Shown: positions 18,019-25,401 of the stretch, piece after piece | How positions within the stretch are numbered: the stretch's first letter is position 1 | Layout of the letters: every line of letters begins with the position of its first letter | NCBI RefSeq assembly: GCF_025917685.1 | Contig: NZ_CP089518.1 | Location: 2,915,001-2,979,000 of the forward strand | DNA length: 64,000 nucleotides | Direction: 5' to 3' | DNA from: Bacillus cereus | GTDB lineage: Bacteria; Bacillota; Bacilli; Bacillales; Bacillaceae_G | Notes under the pieces: model-generated | What the model was told of the DNA's origin: nothing | The model's database searches: none | What the model saw: the letters and a program-made list of their open reading frames with translations, nothing else | Position numbers and translations under genes: made by a program

Positions 18019-18466
18019 ATTTTTCAATCTTCCAATTTATCATCGTTTCAGTACTATTCACTCTTTTCATATGTAATTTCTCTAATACACGAATGGAGCT
18101 ATAGTTTTCAAAGAGTGTTTCAGCTATAATCGTTTCCACTTCTCCTGTTTGAAAAGCCCACTTCATTAAATCACTAACAGCTTCTGTTGCATACCCTTTA
18201 TTCCAATATTTCTCAATAAATCCGTAACCAATTTCTACCGTATGTTCCTCGTTTGGTTTCCCTTTAAACCCTATATCCCCTAGTACGATTTTATCTTCTT
18301 TCCGAATGACATACCACGCGCCCCAAGGTAATAAAGCTTCGTCTTGTTTTACACTTTCTACATGCCCTGAAATATGCGGGCCGCTATTGTATCCTTGATT
18401 CTTCGCAATTTGAACCCATTCTTCCGTACACGGGATAATATGTAATCTTTCCGTTTCTAATTTCAT
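18017..18466 (-). CDS. GNAT acetyltransferase, RimJ/RimL-like
   Basis: 149 aa. ETERLHIIPC opening, VEIGYGFIEKYWNKGYATEAV with the acetyl-CoA loop, and NYSSIRVLEKLHM motif. This is the ribosomal-protein-acetyltransferase branch (Acetyltransf_3), though real substrates vary. Ribosome site AAGGGGA. Single gene. Confidence 0.8.
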   Translation of the reverse strand: MKLETERLHIIPCTEEWVQIAKNQGYNSGPHISGHVESVKQDEALLPWGAWYVIRKEDKIVLGDIGFKGKPNEEHTVEIGYGFIEKYWNKGYATEAVSDLMKWAFQTGEVETIIAETLFENYSSIRVLEKLHMKRVNSTETMINWKIEK

Positions 18467-18778
18467 AACGATGTCCCCTTTTTAATTAAACAGTACTTCG
18501 ATTTTACCACAAAAAGAAAGAATATTCACTCTTTTGATTTACACATATGTTTTTTCTTTGAAACAAAATAAATGAAGTAATCACCTTTAATAGTTATGTC
18601 GAATTATATTTTCTGAATTTTCTTTCGCTTTTAAAGGGTTTTTCATTATTTTTTGCGAAACATTTGTATAACAATTTTTTTCTTTATTTATTGTTACATA
18701 ACAGTAGGTTCGGGTGGAGTTTTGCAAGCGTTTCCTATACAATAACCGATATTTTTTGACTTTTCCTAACAAAATCCC

Positions 18779-18807
18779 TTGCAATATATTCAGAAAATCA
18801 TTACAAT
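18779..18807 (+). promoter_or_regulatory. Promoter of the lysP riboswitch leader
   Basis: TTGCAA (18779-18784), 17-base spacer, TACAAT (18802-18807). Transcription would start a few bases before the riboswitch. Confidence 0.5.
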
Positions 18808-18841
18808 TGCCATATATTAAAAATCATAGCAATGAATAAAT

Positions 18842-19045
18842 CCTCATCAATCCGATGAGGTAGAGGTTGCAACTTTTAAGAGTAGAACGGCCGAGACACA
18901 GAGAATGTCACCGACTCCGTTTGAAAGGAAAAGTTGCCGAAGTTTATATTTCATCTCTGGAAATATGAGCTGGGGCTGTCTCCGAAAGGAACAGAACTGT
19001 CACGTTTACAAAATTACCGTGTAGACGTGGGGTGCTATCTTAACG
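18842..19045 (+). ncRNA. Lysine riboswitch (L-box) aptamer
   Basis: Conserved lysine-box elements occur in order: GGTAGAGGTTGC, AAGAGTA, a GGAAAAGTTGCCGAAG stretch, CTGGGGCTG, ACTGTCAC and finally GTGCTATC. P1 forms between GGTAG and CTATC. The 5' end also holds a small CCTCATC/GATGAGG hairpin that competes with P1. Lysine binding normally favours the downstream terminator. It precedes an amino acid permease. Confidence 0.9.
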
Positions 19046-19081
19046 GAAGGGTATGATGGGGGTGGTTATTTGTGAAACGTT

Positions 19082-19107
19082 CCGCCTAATTCTTTTGGCG
19101 GTTTTTT
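19082..19107 (+). terminator. Riboswitch-controlled terminator
   Basis: CCGCC (19082-19086) and GGCGG (19097-19101) followed by TTTTTT, about 50 bases before the permease start. Placed as the expression platform of the lysine riboswitch. Confidence 0.8.
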
Positions 19108-19158
19108 GTATTTTTCTCCCCCGCTCCTTCCTATCTTACTAGAAAAGGAGTGTTGAAC

Positions 19159-20625
19159 ATGAATAGCGCAACGAATCAAGCTACCTCTAAAAAGCAAACT
19201 ACACAAGGACAAGGTGAATTAAAACGCGGATTAAAATCTCGTCACCTTACGATGATTTCTCTCGGTGGTACAATCGGTACCGGATTATTTCTTGCCAGTG
19301 GTGGTGTTATCCATTCAGCTGGTCCTGGCGGTGCATTAGTCGCATATGCCGCAATTGGAATTATGGTTTATTTTTTAATGACAAGCTTAGCAGAACTCGC
19401 AGCTTACATGCCTGTTACTGGCTCTTTTAGCACTTATGCAACAAAATTTGTTGATCCATCACTTGGTTTTGCACTTGGATGGAACTATTGGTATAACTGG
19501 GCGATTACGATCGCTGCTGAACTAGCGGCCGTAACATTAATTATGAAATTTTGGTTCCCAGATACCCCTTCTCTTATTTGGAGTGGACTTTGCTTAGCTA
19601 TTATTTTTCTCTTAAACTATTTATCTGTTAAAGGTTTTGGTGAATCTGAATATTGGTTCGCACTTATTAAAGTAGTTACTATTATTATCTTTTTAATTGT
19701 CGGCTTTATGATGATTTTTGGAATTATGGGCGGCGAAGCTGTCGGTTTTAAAAACTTCACTGTTGCAGATGCACCATTTAATGGCGGTATCATGGCAATT
19801 ATCGGTGTATTTATGGCTGCTGGTTTCTCATTCCAAGGAACTGAATTATTAGGAGTGGCTGCTGGTGAAACTGCTGATCCAGAACGCAATATTCCAAAAG
19901 CAATTCGTTCTATCTTTTGGCGCATTATATTATTCTATATTTTAGCAATTCTCGTTATCGGTTTATTAATTCCTTATACGACTGATAGCCTTGCAGCAAG
20001 TGATGTAACAGTAAGTCCATTTACACTAGTATTTGAAAAAGCGGGCGTTGCCTTCGCTGCTTCTGTTATGAACGCTGTTATTTTAACTGCAGTACTTTCT
20101 GCTGGTAACTCTGGAATGTATGCATCAACTCGTATGCTTTGGGATTTAGCTCGTCAAGGAAAAGCACCAAAGTTCTTAGGCAAATTAGATAGCCGTGGTG
20201 TACCTGTTAACGCATTAATCGCAACATCAGTTGTTGGTAGCATTGCTTTCATCGCTTCTTTATACGGTGACGGTGTTGTATACATTTGGTTATTAAATGC
20301 TTCTGGGATGTCAGGATTTATTGCTTGGGTAGGAATTGCTATTAGTCATTACCGTTTCCGAAAAGCTTATGTTGCACAAGGGAAAGATTTAAAAGATTTA
20401 CCATATAGAGCAAAATGGTTCCCGTTCGGTCCAATCTTTGCATTTACACTTTGTGTTATCGTTATTTTAGGACAAAACTACGGAGCATTTATGGGAGCAT
20501 CTATCGATTGGAACGGTGTACTCGTTTCTTACATCGGTTTACCACTCTTCTTAGTACTGTGGTTAGGATATAAATTTACTAAGAAAACGAAAGTAATTCC
20601 ACTTGATAAATGTGAACTAAAATAA
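19159..20625 (+). CDS. lysP: Lysine-specific permease (APC/AAT family)
   Basis: 488 aa with twelve predicted membrane helices. The N-terminus after a 30-residue soluble tail has the AAT signature RHLTMISLGGTIGTGLFLAS, and FQGTELLGVAAGE lies in helix 6. Imports a basic or other amino acid by proton symport. The lysine riboswitch upstream supports lysine as substrate, which is the basis for the symbol. ATG at 19159 follows AAAGGAG; GTG at 19150 overlaps that site. The stop codon lies inside a pentanucleotide repeat. Confidence 0.85.
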   Translation: MNSATNQATSKKQTTQGQGELKRGLKSRHLTMISLGGTIGTGLFLASGGVIHSAGPGGALVAYAAIGIMVYFLMTSLAELAAYMPVTGSFSTYATKFVDPSLGFALGWNYWYNWAITIAAELAAVTLIMKFWFPDTPSLIWSGLCLAIIFLLNYLSVKGFGESEYWFALIKVVTIIIFLIVGFMMIFGIMGGEAVGFKNFTVADAPFNGGIMAIIGVFMAAGFSFQGTELLGVAAGETADPERNIPKAIRSIFWRIILFYILAILVIGLLIPYTTDSLAASDVTVSPFTLVFEKAGVAFAASVMNAVILTAVLSAGNSGMYASTRMLWDLARQGKAPKFLGKLDSRGVPVNALIATSVVGSIAFIASLYGDGVVYIWLLNASGMSGFIAWVGIAISHYRFRKAYVAQGKDLKDLPYRAKWFPFGPIFAFTLCVIVILGQNYGAFMGASIDWNGVLVSYIGLPLFLVLWLGYKFTKKTKVIPLDKCELK

Positions 20626-20662
20626 AATAAAATAAAATAAAATAAAATAAAATAAAATAAAA
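20618..20662 (+). repeat. Nine perfect TAAAA tandem copies
   Basis: Exactly nine uninterrupted copies of TAAAA (45 bases). The first copies provide the last Lys codon and the TAA stop of lysP; the rest run to the terminator. Such short repeats change copy number by replication slippage. Confidence 0.95.
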
Positions 20663-20692
20663 CGAGCAAACAAATTTGTTTGCTCGTTTTTT
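20661..20692 (+). terminator. Terminator of lysP
   Basis: Gap-free 28-base palindrome (AACGAGCAAACAAA and its complement) followed by TTTT. Overlaps the end of the tandem repeat. Confidence 0.85.
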
Positions 20693-20768
20693 ATTGCAAT
20701 TCATCTCCCTTCCCTATCGCCACTGTTTTTGCGATAATAGAGGAAATATACATAAAGGTTGGGATTAC

Positions 20769-21074
20769 ATGAACATTCGTATTACTGATGAAGCAAAAGC
20801 TGCTATACATAGATTAGAACGTGAAGACAAAAAGATTATTCGCATTAGAGGGACGATGACAAACTCTTGTAGCATTTTCGTTGATGTCGATTTAATTTGG
20901 GATACATATAATGCGGATGATGTTGTATATGAAGATGCACATCTTATCGTACAAATGGATTCATTCACGACAGATTACACTGGTGATACTGTGAAACTTG
21001 ATTATAAAACGACAGGTTTTAGTATTACGACTCCTAGTGAGACTTTGGTGTATGGATTGTCGATTAAAAAATAA
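20769..21074 (+). CDS. HesB/YneR-like iron-sulphur assembly family protein
   Basis: 101 aa. MNIRITDEAKAAIHRLE opening and the beta-rich body match the HesB-like domain (YneR group). The usual three conserved cysteines of A-type scaffolds are not all present: only one Cys (TNSCSIF) is seen. A true Fe-S scaffold role is therefore doubtful. I chose ATG at 20769; the upstream frame runs through the lysP terminator. 33 bases before an AlkC-like gene. Confidence 0.7.
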   Translation: MNIRITDEAKAAIHRLEREDKKIIRIRGTMTNSCSIFVDVDLIWDTYNADDVVYEDAHLIVQMDSFTTDYTGDTVKLDYKTTGFSITTPSETLVYGLSIKK

Positions 21075-21107
21075 ACATTGTTTTTATCTGACCAATGGGG
21101 TGAAAAA

Positions 21108-21878
21108 ATGGGTAAATATGTTCCGTTAAAATTTTTATTCAACAAAGAATTAGCAGAAAAAATGGTTGATTCTATTTCTAAACATGCTCCTAATTTCTCT
21201 AAGAAAAACTTTGTAGATTCTGTAACGAGTAAAGTTGAAAATTTAGAGTTGAAACAACGTATAGAAGTAATAGCAGATGAATTACACTATGCATTACAAA
21301 AAGATTTTAATGAAGCAATACATATATTACTGAAAACATTGGGGCCAGAAAACACAACAGAAGTAGGCACATTTACAAATGGTTATATGTACATGCCTAT
21401 TACAAAATACGTTGAAAAATATGGGCTTAACGATTTTGAATCCTCTTTCAACGCAATGTATGAAATAACAAAAAGGAATACTGCTGAATATGCCATTCGG
21501 CCTTTTCTTGAAAAATATCATGAAGACACACTAGACATATTACAACAGTGGATTCATGACGAAAACAGCCACATTAGGAGATTAGTTTCCGAAGGTACAA
21601 GACCGAGGCTTCCTTGGGCTAAAAAAATTGGAGCTCTGAAAGGTGACTTTAGAAATAATTTAAAGCTTCTTGAGCTATTAATGAATGACACTTCTAAATA
21701 TGTCCAAAAATCAGTAGCCAATCATATTAACGATATTACAAAAGAAGATAAAGAACTCGTTTTTCAATGGTTACAACAATTACGCGATAACAAACTTCCT
21801 GTTAACCCTTGGATTATAAAACATGGGTTAAGAACGGTGATAAAAAATGGTACTTTACCAAATGATTTTTCTTTTTAA
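21108..21878 (+). CDS. AlkC-type DNA alkylation repair HEAT protein
   Basis: 256 aa, all helical. RRLVSEGTRPRLPWAKKIGA and VQKSVANHINDITKED are HEAT-type repeats seen in AlkC/AlkD glycosylases, which excise 3-methyladenine. The B. cereus AlkC protein described in the literature is similar in size. I infer AlkC rather than AlkD from the EGTRPRLPW motif. Start at 21108 with GGGGTG upstream. Confidence 0.65.
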   Translation: MGKYVPLKFLFNKELAEKMVDSISKHAPNFSKKNFVDSVTSKVENLELKQRIEVIADELHYALQKDFNEAIHILLKTLGPENTTEVGTFTNGYMYMPITKYVEKYGLNDFESSFNAMYEITKRNTAEYAIRPFLEKYHEDTLDILQQWIHDENSHIRRLVSEGTRPRLPWAKKIGALKGDFRNNLKLLELLMNDTSKYVQKSVANHINDITKEDKELVFQWLQQLRDNKLPVNPWIIKHGLRTVIKNGTLPNDFSF

Positions 21879-21890
21879 GTATTTTAAACA

Positions 21891-21930
21891 AAAACACTTA
21901 TGCTTCAAAAATGAAGTATAAGTGTTTTTT
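21891..21930 (+). terminator. Terminator
   Basis: AAAACACTTATGCTTC (21891-21906) and GAAGTATAAGTGTTTT (21913-21928), then T-run. Confidence 0.8.
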
Positions 21931-21942
21931 CTCTTTAAAACA

Positions 21943-22434
21943 TTATCCCTGCCTTAAAATATTTTGAAACATTTCCGGCTTACTTTGTTCAAAGCTCTCT
22001 ATTAATTCTTTTCCAAATATCGTTATACTCTTCTCCCAAGGATGACCTAAATACCCCCACTTAAAGTCCTTCTGAATAAAGAAGTAGTAATCTCCATTTG
22101 GAAAAATCGGGATTGTCCACTCATCAAATTCATTTCTATCGAACTTTAAATGTGGATTTACCCAGTAACACTCATGTTGCCAATCAAGTGCCATTATATA
22201 TTCATTCGATACTGTATTCTCTTTTAAAACTAGTAATGCTTTTTCTTCCAGATCGTCATATACATTTAAATCTATCGATTCTCCAAAGTAATGAGAAATA
22301 TCATATGTTATAAAAGGACTTGGCACCTTAAATGATGGGAATATAGAAACACTTGGTAAAAACTCAAGCTCACTATATATCCTATCCCATATTTGGTCAT
22401 ACTCTCCGTCTGTAAATTCCATCCAATTTTTCAT
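21943..22434 (-). CDS. DUF2716 family protein
   Basis: 163 aa, acidic, Trp-rich. Fits DUF2716: opening WMEFTDGEYDQIWDRIY, middle LDWQHECYWVNP, end YLGHPWEKSITIFG. No transmembrane part or known active site. Function unknown; single gene, convergent with the AlkC-like gene. Confidence 0.6.
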   Translation of the reverse strand: MKNWMEFTDGEYDQIWDRIYSELEFLPSVSIFPSFKVPSPFITYDISHYFGESIDLNVYDDLEEKALLVLKENTVSNEYIMALDWQHECYWVNPHLKFDRNEFDEWTIPIFPNGDYYFFIQKDFKWGYLGHPWEKSITIFGKELIESFEQSKPEMFQNILRQG

Positions 22435-22630
22435 TAAACAACTGCCTTCCCTTATAATTTCAAAGGATTTCCTCTTGGTTATCTCGAATATATAAATAAC
22501 TATTCTCGCAAGGAGCGAATTTGTATGAATCTATTTGAACACGAAACGTAAAACCGCTTCATTTTAATAAGAGGTCCTCCCTTTCTCTTTTCTTACTATA
22601 TCATTCATTAACGAAATAGGAGGACATAAT

Positions 22631-23395
22631 ATGAAACGTGATTCATTATTTTCGACATTATTAGAAAGTGCAAAGACAAACTTTAGTGGCTGGGATTTTT
22701 CTTTCATTTCAGAAACTGGCCGTATGAATAGCGAGCCTTTATCATGGTCGTACGGTAGCACAGCCTTCCAGCTTATGCAACGTGCAAAATCAATGCTAGA
22801 TATGGGAACTGGCGGCGGAGAGTTTTTATCTATGTTACAACCGTTCCCGTCAACTATTTATGCGACTGAAGGCTACGCACCAAATGTACCAATTGCTCGA
22901 AAGAAATTAGAACCTTTAGGAGTTACAATCGTAGAAGTTACTGATGATACTGCTTTACCATTTCAAGATAGTCAGTTTGATTTAATTGTCAATCAACATG
23001 AATCCTATTCTGCTTCTGAGGTGAAAAGAATTCTTTCTACAAATGGGATATTCCTTACTCAACAAGTCGGTGGTCTTGATTGTGCGGAACTTAATGAGCA
23101 GTTTGGCACACCACTGAATAGCGAATTTTCAAGTTGGTCACTCAAAATGGCATGTAATGAACTAAGGGAGAATGGATTTACTATTTTAGATGCGAAGGAA
23201 GAGTTCCCTCTTCAGCGTTTTTATGATGTCGGTGCTGTTGTTTATTACTTAAAAGCAATTCCGTGGCAAATTCCTGATTTTATAGTAGATAGCTATACCG
23301 AGGAATTGTATCGCATACATGAAATTATCTTACAAAAGGGATATTTCGATGTGAAGCAACACCGCTTTATTATTAAAGCAAATTATGAAGAGTGA
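22631..23395 (+). CDS. Class I SAM-dependent methyltransferase
   Basis: 254 aa. SAM-binding motif I MLDMGTGGGEFLS near residue 57, acidic residue at the end of beta-2 (YATEGY), and motif LPFQDSQFDLIVNQHE near 110. Methyltransferase type 11 group. Substrate unknown. Ribosome site AGGAGG. Confidence 0.8.
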   Translation: MKRDSLFSTLLESAKTNFSGWDFSFISETGRMNSEPLSWSYGSTAFQLMQRAKSMLDMGTGGGEFLSMLQPFPSTIYATEGYAPNVPIARKKLEPLGVTIVEVTDDTALPFQDSQFDLIVNQHESYSASEVKRILSTNGIFLTQQVGGLDCAELNEQFGTPLNSEFSSWSLKMACNELRENGFTILDAKEEFPLQRFYDVGAVVYYLKAIPWQIPDFIVDSYTEELYRIHEIILQKGYFDVKQHRFIIKANYEE

Positions 23396-23419
23396 AATTG
23401 GAATTAGCATTCCTTGTAA

Positions 23420-23450
23420 AAAGCCAAATTCCCATAAAGAATTTGGCTTT
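23420..23450. terminator. Bidirectional terminator
   Basis: AAAGCCAAATT (23420-23430) with AATTTGGCTTT (23440-23450). Between convergent genes. Confidence 0.75.
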
Positions 23451-23476
23451 CTCTTCGTATTTTAACGTTTCTTCTC

Positions 23477-24001
23477 TTATTGAGAAACGAGATATTTTTC
23501 ATTTCGTTTTTTCGTATCATCTTCTGTCAAAAGTGTAGTTGTGTAATCAATAATATTCCGATTATCATATGTGAATGTATGCTCTAAATTGTTTTCTTCT
23601 TTTAATACTCTTGGTAAATATCTTTGCAAATTGCTAACTACACCTCTATTATCACCATCTAATATCCAATCAATTGACTTCCATTCTAATATACCTTCAT
23701 CCGTACTTAATGGTGTATCCATATGCTCTCCACCTGGCAAATCAGCAAGGAATACATACATGCCCTCACTACCACGAGGCTCATCCTTTTCTTTAAAAAT
23801 GACATTCCCCTTATACGTTACACTTTGCAGCTCTATACCCGTTTCCTCAAACGTTTCTCTAATTACACCTTCATATGGTGTTTCATTATCCTCTATTTTT
23901 CCTCCGACACCATTCCACATTCCCATTGTCGGCTTTTTGTTTCTATTTAATAGAAGTATGTTATCCCCTTTTCTAATGAAACATATTGTGTATTTATACA
24001 T
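23477..24001 (-). CDS. Nudix hydrolase, MutT-like
   Basis: 174 aa. Nudix box from GGKIEDNETPYEGVIRETFE into ETGIEL, near residues 34-58, preceded by MGMWNGVGGK, typical of 8-oxo-dGTP diphosphatase (MutT/YtkD-like) proteins. A role in nucleotide-pool sanitation is likely but not proven. Single minus-strand gene. Confidence 0.75.
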   Translation of the reverse strand: MYKYTICFIRKGDNILLLNRNKKPTMGMWNGVGGKIEDNETPYEGVIRETFEETGIELQSVTYKGNVIFKEKDEPRGSEGMYVFLADLPGGEHMDTPLSTDEGILEWKSIDWILDGDNRGVVSNLQRYLPRVLKEENNLEHTFTYDNRNIIDYTTTLLTEDDTKKRNEKYLVSQ

Positions 24002-24150
24002 ACCATCATTTCCTTTCTGTTTCCCAACTTTTTTAAATCTAAATTGTATTTTTCACGCATGTAAGCACCTCACATAATATACAGTACAACTTTCATACGT
24101 AAAAACTTTACGTCAAACGAAAGAATCCTTTTGAGAAAGGAGAATTCAAC

Positions 24151-24774
24151 ATCGATAACATAGGAAATGAATTTTTAAAACGCTTTTATGATAGCAATGT
24201 ATGGCCAAACGGTACAAACTGGATCGGTGTTCCCATTTGCAAACTTCCCTCTGACCTTTTCTTATATCAAGAAATTATTTACGACTTACAACCGGATTTA
24301 ATTATTGAATGTGGGACTTTCCACGGTGGTAGCGCACTTTATTTAGCTTCTATTCTAGATTTAATAGGAAAAGGTCACGTTCTTACTATTGATATAATGC
24401 CGCAACCAAATCGCCCATCACATAATCGGATTACGTATTTAACAGCTTCTTCTGTTTCTGTAAGTGCTGTCCAAACTATTTTAAGTATGCGAAAACCTGA
24501 CGATGTTACTTTAGTTATTTTAGATTCCGATCATAGTAAAGAACATGTATTAAAAGAATTGCAATTATATAAATCAATTGTAACTACTGGTAGCTACATG
24601 ATCGTCGAGGATACATGTATTAACGGAAATCCTATTCTTCCTGATTGGGGCCCTGGTCCGATGGAAGCTGTGGAAGAATTTTTAACAAAAAATAATAATT
24701 TCATAATAGATGAGACAAAGCATAAATTTTTCATATCATTTAATCCGAATGGTTTTTTGAAGAAAATAAAATAA
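24151..24774 (+). CDS. Cephalosporin hydroxylase-like methyltransferase, possible ATC start
   Basis: Reading from 24151 gives 207 codons of clear family sequence: VWPNGTNWIGVPICKLP, then LIIECGTFHGGSALYLAS (SAM-type motif I), VLTIDI, LVILDSDHSKEHV and VEDTCINGN. This matches the CmcI-type family (PF04989), whose members are SAM methyltransferases or O-methylases. AAAGGAG at 24136-24142 is ideally placed for 24151, but that codon is ATC. No ATG, GTG or TTG lies in frame between the upstream stop (24100) and this point. Starting at 24397 would remove the SAM-binding motif. Either ATC is used or the start has mutated. Confidence 0.7.
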   Translation: MDNIGNEFLKRFYDSNVWPNGTNWIGVPICKLPSDLFLYQEIIYDLQPDLIIECGTFHGGSALYLASILDLIGKGHVLTIDIMPQPNRPSHNRITYLTASSVSVSAVQTILSMRKPDDVTLVILDSDHSKEHVLKELQLYKSIVTTGSYMIVEDTCINGNPILPDWGPGPMEAVEEFLTKNNNFIIDETKHKFFISFNPNGFLKKIK

Positions 24775-24796
24775 CTAGACTAAACTAGTCTAGTAT
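24775..24796. terminator. Short bidirectional hairpin
   Basis: CTAGACTA ... TAGTCTAG with a three-base loop, then ATTTTC. Between convergent genes; a modest terminator. Confidence 0.5.
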
Positions 24797-25306
24797 TTTC
24801 ATTTTCGAAAAAGGATAGTACACAAATTCCACTTTTCCTATTATATTATCTTCTTCAATATAACCTAAACCATTTCGACTATCCTTACTTTGTTCACGAT
24901 TGTCTCCCATTACAAATAACTTATTTGGCGGAATCTTTGTCTTTTGAAAATTGTAAAACACTTGTGTATTGTTATATAAATCTTTATTTATATAAGGTTC
25001 ATCTTGCTTTTTGTCATTTACGTATACAGTTCCATTCGTTATGTTAATTATGTCACCAGGAAGTCCTATTACGCGTTTCACATAATATTTCGACTCATCC
25101 TCTTCCTTAATAATGACAATTTCTCCGTGCTGTAAGCTAGAAAAATGTACAGCAGCTTTATTTACAAATACGTAGTCTTCTTCATGTAAAGTCGGCTGCA
25201 TCGATTTTCCTTCCACCTTACATAAAGTAAAAGACTGGTACGTTACTACCATAACAAATATAAATAGTATGTATTTTCCCCAACCTCTCTTAATCTCCTC
25301 TTTCAT
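24785..25306 (-). CDS. Type I signal peptidase
   Basis: 173 aa with one N-terminal membrane helix (YILFIFVMVVTYQSFTL). Catalytic Ser in VEGKSMQPTL, catalytic Lys in YYVKRVIGLPGD, and the final FVMGDNREQSKDSR box. Cleaves signal peptides on the outer face. I start at 25306 from the GGTGGG site. One of two signal peptidases in the window; it follows the PBP gene but a hairpin separates them. Confidence 0.9.
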   Translation of the reverse strand: MKEEIKRGWGKYILFIFVMVVTYQSFTLCKVEGKSMQPTLHEEDYVFVNKAAVHFSSLQHGEIVIIKEEDESKYYVKRVIGLPGDIINITNGTVYVNDKKQDEPYINKDLYNNTQVFYNFQKTKIPPNKLFVMGDNREQSKDSRNGLGYIEEDNIIGKVEFVYYPFSKMKILD

Positions 25307-25348
25307 ATCTATTCCCACCTTATCAAAACACTTTTCAATTCAAAAATA

Positions 25349-25382
25349 TATCACTGCACCTGTTCATTTGCGCAGTGATATA
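25349..25382 (-). terminator. Terminator of the PBP gene
   Basis: TATCACTGC (25349-25357) and GCAGTGATA (25372-25380). On the minus strand it is followed by ATATTTTTG. Confidence 0.6.
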
Positions 25383-25401
25383 CTACAATTTGAATTTCAT
25401 T

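Noticed and set aside
18587..18784. 65-codon minus-strand ORF before lysP
   Set aside because: No ribosome site and odd composition. It overlaps the -35 region of the lysP promoter.
24397..24774. Short version of the cephalosporin hydroxylase-like gene from ATG 24397
   Set aside because: No ribosome site there, and it would discard the SAM-binding motif that is clearly coded upstream.
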